Below, piece by piece: positions 51,822 to 63,200 of a stretch of DNA of 64,000 nucleotides. The notes beneath the pieces are model-generated. The model was given only the letters and a program-made list of their open reading frames with translations, was not told the origin of the DNA and ran no database searches. Every line of letters begins with the position of its first letter. Within the stretch, counting starts at the first letter, position 1. The stretch is from Pyronema omphalodes (Eukaryota; Ascomycota; Pezizomycetes; Pezizales; Pyronemataceae). The stretch is from contig JAJJXM010000008.1 of the NCBI GenBank assembly GCA_024516155.1, forward strand, positions 434,001 through 498,000, written 5' to 3'. A program made the position numbers and the translations under genes.

Positions 51822-53576
51822 ATGACCTCCAATTCAACCGAGCAGCATCTTCTCTCAGTTCTCAAAACCCACAACTCCAACCTCGGACCGGACGATATCT
51901 CCTGGTCCTTCCAGCAACCGAAAACCTCACAACCAGTCGAGCTCTACACCTCTCTCTACCTTCATGATTCCACCCTTCTCTCCGCCGAAGAACTCGCTAT
52001 CGAGCAACACCTCACCAAAACCGGCGCCTACCAAAAACTCCTTCGAAATCCCCCCGCGCCATCTTTCCCAGTCGTCACCGAACTCCAACTCCAAAGCGAG
52101 ATAACGCGTTATGCCGCCTCCACCGCCATACTACAGCAGCAGACACAGCAACTACAAGCCCAAAAAGCCACCTTGGATGGTATGAAACAGCGGCGTAAGG
52201 AGGAGAAACAGAGAAAAAAGAAACTCGAAGCAGCAAGAAATAGAAAATGGGCACAAGAAGTGGATGAGTTAATGCAAAGCTTTGACGATCTTGTGGGTAT
52301 CCTTAACGAGGAAGTTACAGATTTGAAAGCTACGACTCAACCCATGGAGGTCATTACAGAGGAGGTGACAAAGGTGCTGGAAAGTGATGATAGGGTACTT
52401 GCTAGGTTACAGAACCTGGCTGCTCAAACTCAACCCTCCTCTTCTGCCAATAATAGCAACGATGGCGATGGGTTACAGCAAATAGAGGTGTTGGTCACAA
52501 AACTTGCCGGCCTTGAAACCGCGGCGATAAGAAGGAAACTCGATGATACATTTTCATCTTTCACACCACCAGCTGATCGGCCGGAATCAAACCAGGAACG
52601 AGACCTTGCAAAAGGTCTACAAGAAAGTATCGATGCGTTATATATCGATATTCCATCAGTTTCCCGAGGCGCAGCATATAACGAATTCCTAGCCCCCCTC
52701 CGTGGTCGTATCAACGCCGCAAACCGTGCCAGGAACCAAAACTGGCGGATTGCAGGAAATTACACAGTCCAAGTCCTTGACCATCTCCGCGACCGAACTC
52801 GTGCTATGACCGGATTGCTAGGGGAGAATAGAGACCGTGATGAAGCGGTATTACGGTTAGCAGCTACTATATCCCGGGAGGCTGGAGCAATTTCTATTCC
52901 GCGAGCTGCTCTCGGGAATGGAAGTAGCGGCGAGGATATGGGGGTAGATAGACCCACGACCCCCGATAGAATGGAACAGGGATCGGGGATTAAACGGCTA
53001 GGTAGCCCTGTGAAAATGGGAGCAGGGGCGTTGGGAAGAATTCCGGCTTTGATGGCGAAACATAGAAGAGGAAGAAGCAGTATTGATATGAGAGGCACCT
53101 ACCCCGAGTTTGCATTATTCAACCACCTTGGTATATCCCTCCCGTCTATACCAGCATCAGGTCCGGGACTGCAAACTCCTGGAACCCCTGGAACCCCTGG
53201 AACTCCTGGTGGTGATTCAGGACCCGGTGTGGATGAGAAGTTCTTGAGACAGAAGATCACGGAGGCGAGACAGAAGGTTGAGGATGCGGCGGCTTTGAAT
53301 ACTCAGACCTGGACCCAGGCGAGAGGGGAAACAGATGCGGTGGTTAGGATATTGGAGTATGCGCTCTGGGACGGGAATAGGTTTAAGGAGCCGGGGGATT
53401 GGGCGGTTGTGGGAAGGGAAACAATGGCGGGGGTGGTGGGTGTTGAACATGAGGTTAGAAGTGTGGCTAGTGTTATGGCGAAGTTGGTTCAGAGGGTTGA
53501 AGAGGTGGAGAGGAATAAAGGTGATACTGGAGAGGAGGGCAGGAAGGCTGAGTTTGTGGGAAGATGGGGAAGATAG
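51822..53576 (+). CDS. Coiled-coil protein resembling augmin subunit HAUS3
   Basis: 584 residues, single exon, starting at ATG 51822 (MTSNST). An upstream in-frame ATG at 51732 is less likely. The N-terminal 60 residues (LLSVLKTHNSN, DDISWSF, LLSAEELA) recall the small N-terminal domain of HAUS3, a component of the augmin complex that nucleates microtubule branches. This is resemblance only. Predicted coiled coils cover about 105-175 (Gln/Lys/Arg rich) and about 185-220, and further helices extend to the C terminus. A low-complexity linker near residues 430-470 includes four GTP repeats (TPGTPGTPG). If it is not augmin it is a fungus-specific coiled-coil protein. Confidence 0.8.
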   Translation: MTSNSTEQHLLSVLKTHNSNLGPDDISWSFQQPKTSQPVELYTSLYLHDSTLLSAEELAIEQHLTKTGAYQKLLRNPPAPSFPVVTELQLQSEITRYAASTAILQQQTQQLQAQKATLDGMKQRRKEEKQRKKKLEAARNRKWAQEVDELMQSFDDLVGILNEEVTDLKATTQPMEVITEEVTKVLESDDRVLARLQNLAAQTQPSSSANNSNDGDGLQQIEVLVTKLAGLETAAIRRKLDDTFSSFTPPADRPESNQERDLAKGLQESIDALYIDIPSVSRGAAYNEFLAPLRGRINAANRARNQNWRIAGNYTVQVLDHLRDRTRAMTGLLGENRDRDEAVLRLAATISREAGAISIPRAALGNGSSGEDMGVDRPTTPDRMEQGSGIKRLGSPVKMGAGALGRIPALMAKHRRGRSSIDMRGTYPEFALFNHLGISLPSIPASGPGLQTPGTPGTPGTPGGDSGPGVDEKFLRQKITEARQKVEDAAALNTQTWTQARGETDAVVRILEYALWDGNRFKEPGDWAVVGRETMAGVVGVEHEVRSVASVMAKLVQRVEEVERNKGDTGEEGRKAEFVGRWGR

Positions 53577-53963
53577 GGGATTGGTTGGGAAGATAGGGGG
53601 ATTGGCTGGGAGGGTACTTGGAGATGCAGGAGAGGGTTTATGATTAGGGGAGGATGATTCACGATTATGAATACTTTTATGATAGATGATTTAATATGAT
53701 TACTCTTACATTAGTTACGCTGGGTTGTTACTATAATTTTTTTTTTCCGGATGACGTCCTTTGATACAAATCTAAGCCCACCTTTACTGCAGCATCGACT
53801 ATCCCCACCTCTACCACTGAATCCCATTATAAAAATAACATAAAATAACATACAATTACCAAAGCATCAAAGCAGACGTATCTGTATTTCAATTGTTACC
53901 ATCTATCAACGGGTTTATGTGATATTTATGTATGATATATGCTTTAGCTTCATACCTCATGCT

Positions 53964-54095
53964 ACAATTTACACAATTTACACAATTTACACAATTTACA
54001 CAATTTACACAATTTACACAATTTACACAATTTACACAATTTACACAATTTACACAATTTACACAATTTACACAATTTACACAATTTACACAATT
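53964..54095 (+). repeat. 9-bp tandem repeat (ACACAATTT), about 14 copies
   Basis: Essentially perfect tandem units over 132 bp. Since 9 is a multiple of 3, every frame stays open and reads as a tripeptide repeat, so the 70-90-codon frames here are artefacts. Confidence 0.97.
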
Positions 54096-54200
54096 AAACC
54101 CGCATTTCTGGATTTCTGGGTTTCTGGATCTCCCTTGTAGTCTGTCTGTCTTGCGTCTTGCATCTGGTATCCTGGGTATCTCGATATCCGTTCATCTAGT

Positions 54201-54257
54201 ACTCCCATAGTCCCATAGTCCCATAATCCCGTAGTCCCATAGTCCCATAGTCCCAGA
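54201..54257 (+). repeat. CCCATAGT-type tandem repeat
   Basis: About six 9-bp units, CCCATAGTC with AATC and GTAG variants. Confidence 0.9.
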
Positions 54258-55237
54258 GCCCCGTTTACCCTTCATCCCTTCATCCCATCATCCCATCATC
54301 CCTTCATCCATTCATCCAGAATCTACCAATTCAACCCCCCTCCAAGCCATTTCCACATGCAACATGCATTATAACATACATTACGCAAGCTACATTTCAA
54401 CACTTTGATACCTATCTACAGCCTACAGCCTACAGCCTACAGGCATATTTTTAGCTATGTATATGTATGTATATATATATATATGAGAAGCCATCTTATA
54501 GTGTGTACTGTGTGTACTGTGTGTACTGGTGACTGTGTGTATATTATATTGTATTATGTTTAAGGCTGGTTACATTGGTATATTGGCTGGGATTGGAGTG
54601 GGTAATAGTAGATATTACGAACCTACAATGCATAAAAAAACATTATACATACCATGAACTATTGACTAGGAACTAGAAACTAGGGGAGCGAAAGTGCTTT
54701 TTATCTTGGGTTCTTGGGTTCTTGGTTTATGGAGTGGAGTGGAGTAGATATAAATATAAATATAGATACATAACGCGGATCTAATCACAAGAGAAAGCGG
54801 ATCTAATCATATGTAAAGCGGATTGAATAACGCAAAAAGACCACACGAATCAATCTACTGTAACTACATAGGGTTACAAATTTAGATCCGATGAACACAT
54901 TGGGGATGGACTGGTATCTTGCACTTTTGTACTTTCGACTCCAGGGGATGGATCATGGAGATAGGGCGTATCGTAGACTGTATCATATCGATTTCTGGGG
55001 ATAGGAAATTATATATTCGGGGCTTTGAATATTGTTGGCTGAGGGTATTGAAGGAAAATTTGGTGAAGGTTATAACTAGGGTTGTCAAGTTTTCCAGGTT
55101 TACTGAGTGAGTCTTCGATGTTAAAGTTTAAGTTGTCGTCGCTGTCGTAGTCAAAGTTATCAGACACAAACCTAAATCAAGCATCTATCCCATAATACAT
55201 TTTTATATTAGCTAGACTCAACCCAAAAACATCGACA

Positions 55238-55309
55238 GGCCGCATGGCCCAATGGCAAGGCGCTTGACTACGAATCAAGAGATTGCAGGTTCGATCCCTG
55301 CTGTGGTCA
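55238..55309 (+). tRNA. tRNA-Arg (ACG)
   Basis: 72-nt cloverleaf without intron: acceptor GGCCGCA/TGTGGTC (two G-T pairs), discriminator A, D arm with CCAATGGCAAGGC, anticodon stem CTTGA/TCAAG around CTACGAA (anticodon ACG) and T arm GCAGG-TTCGATC-CCTGC. The following T-rich tract (from 55312) is a good Pol III terminator. It decodes CGT and, after A-to-I at the wobble base, CGC and CGA. Confidence 0.95.
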
Positions 55310-55315
55310 CTTTCT

Positions 55316-55329
55316 TTTTCTTTTTTTTT
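55316..55329 (+). terminator. Pol III terminator after tRNA-Arg
   Basis: T-rich run (T5 C T9) beginning 3-7 bases after the tRNA 3' end, as expected for RNA polymerase III termination. Confidence 0.8.
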
Positions 55330-55628
55330 GTTTTGTTCTGCATAGTATTCCAGAACCATATATAGTGAAGGAGGTGCATTTTGTATTCTGGGTTCCGGTT
55401 CCCTGGATTCTGGAGATGATGATGGAGATGATGATGGAAGATGTGATGTCCTGTTTGAACTTGCTGGTCCGGTTGGTTGCCGTGCTGGAGTGGATATGTA
55501 AATGCATATGTAGAAGAAAGTGAGGTTACGGAGTTAGACTGGTAGTGGGAAAGGGGACATGTGATGTTTATTGTTTATTGTGTACTGGGTACTCGTTTGG
55601 TTGGTCGGTCGGTTGCTTGGTTGCTTGG

Positions 55629-55680
55629 TTACTATTACTGTTACTATTACTGTTACTATTACTGTTACTATTACTGTTAC
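55629..55680 (+). repeat. 12-bp tandem repeat TTACTATTACTG
   Basis: Four perfect copies plus a partial one. Confidence 0.95.
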
Positions 55681-56066
55681 TTCTTTAACTAAAAATAAGT
55701 TATGTAGTTATGTATATTACTCGGTCACATGTTTTAAACGCACTGCTACACTACAGAATCCTTCAAGACTCACCGGTAATAATATCATCCCGATTATTTA
55801 CCTCAAAATAAATGATACGATATTCAGCTATGGTAATTATCATAGTCTGCTTCTGGAATATATCGCTCTTGAAATATTACGATGCCAGATAACGGTTACA
55901 TGTATATGTATGTGGATGACCCGTTTTTGGTTGAATAAGAGTTTCTTGGTCATGGAGCTTTTATGTATATACATGATCCTGGTGAAGGGTTGATTGTGAT
56001 TTTGGGATAAAAATATTGGATATTTTGGTTTATGGATAGTGTTTGGAGATATCCCCCCGCTCTACA

Positions 56067-56108
56067 CCCCCCCCCCCCCCCCACCCCCCCCCCCCCCCCC
56101 CCCCCCCC
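56067..56108 (+). repeat. Poly-C tract C16-A-C25
   Basis: Forty-two bases with one A interruption (56083), followed by alternating GC (GCGCGCG). It is the longest homopolymer in the window. Confidence 0.95.
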
Positions 56109-58858
56109 GCGCGCGACAAAACAATCGTCGTTGATTAATCATCAATAAAGATTCTATAATTGCTATGTAAACCCGCCCTGTCCGCCTTGCCCGAGTCATG
56201 ACTCGGAGTTTATGCAGCACCTCGGACTCCGGAGAAGTCTAGAGCCTTCGGTGACAGGGTGGCACTTATCTTCGGAGAAGTTTCTCTATGTATGTACTCA
56301 CCGTATATAGAAGGAGCTTTTTGTGGAAGCTTGATGGCTTTTGGCGACGGATCGTATGCTACATCGGTGCTTGGATTGAGGAGTTTGAAGGAAAATTGAA
56401 ATATGATTATACGATTATACGATTGTACAATTGTAGGAAGCAATTGATGTTGTTATGTGGTCTTGAACTTGCGATTTCGTCTACACATGGTGAGCAGACA
56501 TTCGTGACTTGGTGACTTTGTCAGGCGAAAGATTATAACAAAAGGGACCCTAAACGGTTTTAGAGGATTTTCACAGAACCACGGATAATAGCAGTGCCAA
56601 GTGGCCCCCACCTGCTGGTTTGGTAGGCTTCCGCAGGTTCTCATAAATATGGTAGTTATAGCTCCGTATACTACTCCACCATAGAGATATCGTGATCTCC
56701 GAGTTCGAGAAGTTGACCGACCAGTCAAGAAGATCCCCGTTGGGTTATCTTTAGGCTTTAGGCTTTGGATGTTTGATGGTGGTGGTGTCTAGCTAGGGCG
56801 TTGTCGTCGTTGTCGTCGCTGCGGAGCGTCAATCTCCCTTAAGCCACCGGTCAACTGTCGATCGCATTAGTAAGGATGAGGTCCCTCTATATTGGATCCA
56901 TGATGCCCGCTTTGTGCCAGTCCGCAGCTCACTCAGCGGGCGGCTACTACTGCTGATGCTAACAGAACTGCGGTTAAGTTCTTTTTAACGGCGACTTGAT
57001 TGATATTGGTTTCTTTGAATTCTTCTTCGCGCTCTTCTTCATAATGATTACAGTACAGTAGTAGTAGTATCATCCCCATCAATTGTCGCCCGTCGCCCGC
57101 AAAGCCACGCATCGTCAGGGTTCCGTCTGACACAACCCCTGATGATGTGAGACGTCAATCCCGGCTCCGATTTGTGGAGCCGCCATGGACTCGAACATCA
57201 TGGTACAGATGGTCATACAGTACAGTCGTACATACAGCCAAAAAAAACGTGGGAAAAAAAGCTTCTAGAATGAAATATATGCTGCCGAATCTGGGTTCCT
57301 GCATGAACGTGATGATATACGAAGAAGCGGTGTGAATCTGGCTCCCATTTTTTTTTTACTTACTATGTATGTATGGTTATACTTTAGTTTGCAGAAGGCG
57401 TTTCAGTACGAGTGTTGTTGCATCATCGCTTTTTTTTTTTTGCTTTGCCGGTCGGTCTGGTCTGTCGGTCAGAGGTCTGTATGACTCCATGCAGGACAGA
57501 CGTTGTCAATTGCCGTCGGTGTGGAGTCGTGATATTACTTCCGACCCCCAAAACACAACTCTCACCTTCACTTAGAGGAAACATCCCCATCCCTCATCCC
57601 TCATTCTTGGCCCATCGATGTGGACTTCAACTCCCGACCGATCACCTTCACTTAGGGGAAAGTTTTTCCTTTGAAATACTTTTAAACTCCGACGTCGGAA
57701 GCTAAATTCATTGTTTCACAGCAAGATAAATTAAAAACTGCTGGAGTTGGACTTCTGCCTCATTAACAAAACGGACCCCACGGATTCTTCAGAGTACCGG
57801 GGAAGTAAAGGGATTGCTTTGCCGTTAAGTGCATGTGATTCAGGGAAGGCTAAGGGGAATCGGGAAATCTTCAGCGATGAAGCTGAAGTCTGGGTTTAAT
57901 AGAATAAATATACTATGAAGTCGGTGAACTTGAGGAGTGAGGAGTAGGGAGTAGGGAAGGGAGGCAGATGAGATATGCGCAATGCAGACAGTAAGAAAAC
58001 TGAGTAAACGGAATTGGTGGCCGAACACTTGCGTTCGGAGATGCCCTAAGTTTTGTTTATAGTTGAGTCTAAGTTCGTATGTATGCATTTAGTTTGCAGC
58101 GAAGAAGAGTCAGCGAATGCCCAGCGAACAAATGGAAGCGGTGATCATCAACATCCGACGAAGAAGCTCTCGAAACTCGCGAAAGGGAGCGAAACGGAGC
58201 GAAACGGATCCGAAGAACTTCTTCCGAAAGGTCCGAAAAAAAAGACGCCAGAAGTTTACCATGGGTTTTACACCAAGCTAGTCACGATTTCTAGAGAAAC
58301 AATTTGATAGGCTCCAAAAAGCTTCTTAGGAAAGTGGGATAATTTACGCTAGGCCCTGCGCTCGTCCCCTGGATGACCAGCGGGTTGGCTCCCGAGATGG
58401 CACATTACGATTGACGCTTGAAGTCCGAAGCTTCAGAGCACCCAGGACACATCTGCATCGTAGTGCACTGATGAAGCACTGGTACTGGTGTTCCCGCCGT
58501 TGTCTTCGTCGTCGTAGTCGTCGTCTCACAATATCCTTTACGATGTGGCAGTTGGCAGACGGACTGCAATGGCCTGCAATGGCTGCACTGTAAACTGAAA
58601 CCCCATCTTGCGCATGATAAGTTCAAACACTGCCCCCCTCCCATCGCCCGTTGAGATGTGGTACATATGTACGATATTCGTTAACGCCCATGAGATGAGG
58701 AAAGGGTAAAAATTCTGGCCAGTATTTTTGCATCTCGCATCATCAATATCATCATCATCCATAAGCTGCCGTAGTCTGCATGCAAGAAGAGACAGGATAC
58801 AACATGCTTGCAAAAACTCTCATAGTTATGTCCGACCAAAAAATAATGTCAGAATTTA

Positions 58859-58917
58859 CTGTTCCTGTTCCTGTTCTTGCTCCTCCCTGCTCCTGTTCCT
58901 GTTCCTGTTCCTGATCC
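58859..58917 (+). repeat. CTGTTC-type hexamer array
   Basis: About eight CTGTTC or CTGCTC units with small interruptions. Confidence 0.9.
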
Positions 58918-58982
58918 TGTGTTACTCGTTTCATTGTTCCACAACAGAAAATGTTCTAAATCTGGGATCCCGGGGATCAACC

Positions 58983-59071
58983 CAAGCCATCCCATCTCAT
59001 CAAGCCATCCTATCCATCCCATCCACCCATGGCCACCCACCCATCCCATCCCATCCCATCCACCACCCACA
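58983..59071 (+). repeat. CCATCC/CCCATC tandem repeats
   Basis: Degenerate 5-9-bp CCATC units over about 90 bp. Confidence 0.85.
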
Positions 59072-59818
59072 GTCATGTTTCAGCAGTAACAGGGGAGCGA
59101 AAAGTGAGCAAAGCGTCGAAGCACCAAATCCCATACATAGCGAAATATAAAGAATTACGGATGTCCGTCCACACCCACTATTCCCCCCATCCACACCAAC
59201 GGAAACGTTTCTTCATTTAATACCATCGATACCACCACCACCGATACCATAGTTCATTCTCGTTTTACTTTTCCGGCTGCGATAGAGAAGAGTCATTCAT
59301 TCATTCATTCGTTACTTACTTATACAACAACAAAGTCAACTGTCTTTTCGGACCTCGAAGCTTAACTACTCTACACTACGCTACAATACGCTACAACGGA
59401 TTTCGATACCATTAGTTCGGTTCTTAATTTTTTTGTCGCCTTTTGCTTTTGATAATTACAACTTTAACACTACTACTACAAACTACACTCATTCAACGTT
59501 CAGTCAATACACACTCTTTTATAAAGTTGAATACAACTTAAACTAGCGATATCATCATATTATTACATTCGTTTTTTATCAACAACTAAATAATTAATCC
59601 GATAACCAATAACTATCAACTACCTGCCAATAACAAACCATCATCGACAACCCAACAAACAACCATCCACCATCGCCAATATCAACATCAAAATCAACAA
59701 TACCTCACTCCCCCAGCTAGTCGAAGCCCACCTAGTCAAAACTTCAACCTGTCCATCCCTCTCCATTCCATTTTCACCACTCCCCCAAACCAGCCATCCT
59801 CCACCCCCAACAACAACC

Positions 59819-60079
59819 ATGTGTATCCGCATAACAGAGCTCTACGCAGTCTGCAAATGCACCTACCACATCCACGGAGTAGACCCCTGCCAATCCGTGG
59901 GACAACACAATCATACCATACAGAACAAAACGGTATTAGTGGGCTATGCTTGCGGACACCATAGTGGACCTCAGGGTGGTGTGAATGGAGTGAATGGGAT
60001 TAATGGGTTAGGTGGTATTGTGCCGAAGATTGGAATTTTGCCGGATAGCTTTGGGAGTGCGTGTGGGAGCTATCAGTAG
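59819..60079 (+). CDS. Small Cys-containing protein, function unknown
   Basis: 86 residues from ATG 59819 to a TAG at 60077. The N-terminal half has Cys at residues 2, 12, 14, 24 and 45 and several His (CKCTYHIHG, HNH, CGHH), suggesting a small metal-binding or disulfide fold. The second half is Gly/Asn/Val-rich low complexity (GVNGVNGINGLGG), ending CGSYQ. Small ascomycete proteins starting Met-Cys with scattered Cys are common and unnamed. A long A/C/T-rich leader precedes it. After the TAG the same frame remains open for another 53 codons to a TGA at 60239, with a charged, Asn/Gln-rich composition, so the real product could be about 140 residues if the TAG is spliced out, read through, or a mutation. 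Confidence 0.65.
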   Translation: MCIRITELYAVCKCTYHIHGVDPCQSVGQHNHTIQNKTVLVGYACGHHSGPQGGVNGVNGINGLGGIVPKIGILPDSFGSACGSYQ

Positions 60080-60241
60080 GCGGCGAGTCGAGGAGGAGTC
60101 GAAGACGAACCGCTAGTACTGGGACGGGTTGAAGAGGACGATGAGGCGGCGAACCGGCGAATCAACAACATCGGCGACAGAGAAAATAATCAGCAACAAT
60201 ATCACCAACCGGGAATTTTAGAAGGCGTTGAATCAACTTGA

Positions 60242-63200
60242 GCATTTTTTTTTGTGGAGGGAAGGGGGCGTGGGTGGGCGTGGGTGCATCATAAAATAAG
60301 GCGTTTATTTTTTATTTTATTTTATTTTTTTTGGATCGGAAAAATGTTTTTTTGGGTTATTTTTTTTATGTACGATTGGATGGGATGGAATTTGGATAGG
60401 AATATTTGGATTGGGATTTGGAATTTTGTTTTTTTTTTTTGGTCCGGGAATTTATAGGAATGGGAAAGGTATCGGGCGTTTGGATTTTTGATAGTGAGGG
60501 ATGGTAGTTTTGTTTTTGCTTGCTTGTTTTGCAATTTTGGCGATTCTTTTGGATCCCGGCGCGTGCGCAATGGATCTTTCTGTTTGGTTCTTGGTTTTTG
60601 AAAGCGATATGTAACAATGTTCTTTTTAGCGATAGATAGGATAGGATAGGATAGGATGGCGTAGATAGAAAAAAATAACTATATAGGTAGAATAGTTAAT
60701 TAGTCTCTAATATAGAAATGCCTTTGAGAGGTAGATCTACTGTACTATACCCAGGACAACTTTGTTGTGATAAGTGTATTGGTGATTTGCTTGATTTGCT
60801 TAATTGGTGGTGCTTGTGAATTGCCTTGGATGCATACGTGCATGAGGAAATGTGTCTACGCACGGAATATTCTTGATCGCCGACCATGTAAACTAGAGGA
60901 ATCCTTCAAATGCATACATCATATGAACTTGAACTTCTTGGTTCCTGAAACGTCATTTCGTATTTGCAAAGAGATATTTACGCACCAAGTACCACGGCTT
61001 CTAGGTCATTAAAAACATCAAGGTGATTCAATAACATGCAGCATACAGAACTTCCAATAGATCAAAAACATAGTCTCAGACACGATACCATACCACACAA
61101 TACTTATTCGCCGAACTCAACGTCTCCATCCTTGTCTCTGTCTCCGTCTTGGGTTACGCATGCGACATACGACATGCGACATACGATATGAAACAACCCA
61201 ATACGTTTGGTTTATGGCTCATGTTACTCCATCTGGTATCTTGTGGTTCGGTTACACAGAAATTTATTTACCGAGGGAATCCCGAGAAGTTTCCGTTGCA
61301 TACATGTATGCATGGGTAGGTATCTATCTATCTATCTATCTACATGTATCTATCTAGTTACATATACAGAGATGCTTTTGATTCACGCCGATGATTCCCT
61401 GCAGGGCTGCATTTCTTTTTTCCGGGGTTATGGTATGTGGACATTGAAAGCCCGAAACCAAGATGTCATATTGTTTTTTTTTCTTTTGAAGTAGCTTGTT
61501 TAAGAATGAGGCGACGTGAACTTCGAAGTGATGACGCCCATGTATTGGAGTCATGGTTAGATAGGTATGGCCATACATACCGTATTCCAATTCCGCGTTG
61601 GCGGTGGAAATGATAAGCTTTTTCGGTGCCGGCGACTGGGTAATCGCACGATTGAACCATGTACCCGGAATGCACCTACAGTAGAATGTTTTATGTTGCT
61701 TTCGAGTTTTGTACGGGCTTGAGGATCCATGGGATGGGGCAATTATAATTCAACGTGATCTTGACTGGAACAATGACGCTTCGGGGAATACCTCTTGATT
61801 AGCTATTTTGATAATTAGGGAACGCAAACAATGCGTACAAGGCGTACATTATACATATAATGTGTCTAGGGTACTAAATTATTAGTAGTTTCGGAGTCTC
61901 TTCAAGAATCGGGGATTGGGAATTGGAAATTAACAACGTGATATGTTTTCAACCAATACTCTCGATACATCACAACATGTAGCCCGAATGCGGCTATCAT
62001 TTTCAACTAACAAATCTCTTTCTAGCCATGAACCTCCGACGACGGAAACTTCAACCCGTTCCTGAAGTTCCCCGAGGACCCTGGCTGGCTTGCCGGCTTG
62101 AAGCCTGAATCAACGCACCTATGCAGGTTGCGCCCTTGCATACCCGTTATACGTTATATGTACCATACAGGCGCATCTGTACCTGCATGACTAGACTTCC
62201 ATGAGCGAAATTTTCCTATTCGACGTCATTTTTTATGCGGAATCTCCATTGAGCGACATGCATGGTGTTAATTCAGTTGTACCTTTTACAAGTGCTTTAT
62301 GTACGCATAACTCAGTAATATTTTATTTGAATTTTATTTTCAGACAGCCTTCAGGAAGATTGGAAAGCGCTCAGAAGTGGATATTGAAAAGTGGGTATAG
62401 ACCCCTTGCATACGGGCCCGTTCGTGGAGAAATGGTACCTGCATAGGTGACGGATGATTACATACGGATGACTTTTGAAATCGTGTTTATGCGGATTAGC
62501 CATTTATGCATGGTGTTTATTTTTTGGGCATTAGCTTGGCCCCAATACAAGTACTGTGATCAAGTGAGAATTTCTGCATGCACAGGGCGTAATAGTTCTT
62601 GCACATAACTGGTACCGTCAAGATGGAACCAGCCAAAAAAAGATCTTGATGAGGCGATGAAATTGTTTACATTTTTTCGACATATTTATCAGCCCGCTCA
62701 TGTTACTCCGTTCAGTATTGCATTACGGAGAGTGTCATATTCAGGTAGATCTACATGTTGGATGGTCTATAAGCATTAACCAACCTATCATTCATTGATC
62801 ATGCACTTTGATCCCATGGGTCGTGGTACGATTAACGCCCAAAGCTGAACGCCGTGTTTACACTTTTCTTTCAATTTCCAGTTACAAATATTCCGGTGAA
62901 TTTGTTCAAGCCATTGTGGCGGCGGCGGAAAGTTACTGTATCCGTACAGTATGAGAATATTAGCATGTTTACCGGTTATAATTGCTTGGTACATACTATG
63001 GTGTGTAGTACGAGTAACTCAAGTCTCACTTGATGGTTGATTTACGGATAATTCGGAATTCCATATAGACCACTTAGTACTGGCTGCTATGTATTTGGGT
63101 CCGCCGCTTTTTGGCTTTGTTTGGTGGGGGGTTTTAACATGTAGTTGCGGCGCAGGACGGTTACACAAAACCCAACGGACTGAACATGCTGTGCGCATTC

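Larger units (their letters stand above)
53577..55237. other. Repeat-rich intergenic region left of tRNA-Arg
   Basis: About 1.7 kb: a 9-bp array (53964-54095), CCCATAGT decamers (54201-54257), TTCATCCC/ATCATCCC octamers (54270-54318), a CTACAGC repeat (54419-54441), TA and TGTGTACTG repeats (54470-54540), and three spaced GCGGATCTAATCA copies (54774-54835). No gene supported. Confidence 0.7.
55310..59818. other. Repeat-rich intergenic region right of tRNA-Arg
   Basis: About 4.5 kb without a supportable gene. It has a 12-bp TTACTATTACTG array (55629-55680), an interrupted poly-C of 42 bases (56067-56108), a duplicated CACCTTCACTTAG-RGGAAA (57563 and 57643), a CTGTTC array (58859-58917), CCATCC-type repeats (58983-59071) and a CATT array near 59296. 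From about 59280 to 59818 the DNA is A/C/T rich with ACAAC and CTAC repeats, like a long leader of the next gene. Confidence 0.65.

Noticed and set aside
53919..54210. Open frames with an Ile-Tyr-Thr or Gln-Phe-Thr tripeptide repeat
   Set aside because: They arise from a 9-bp tandem array that cannot contain stops. No start context or flanking domain supports a gene.
19388..60079. Reassignment of TAA/TAG to glutamine as the cause of both in-frame stops
   Set aside because: TAA and TAG end other complete genes in the window at positions matching family lengths (SND2, BFR1, CBC2, both EEP genes, PSO2, TLG2), so the standard code applies.
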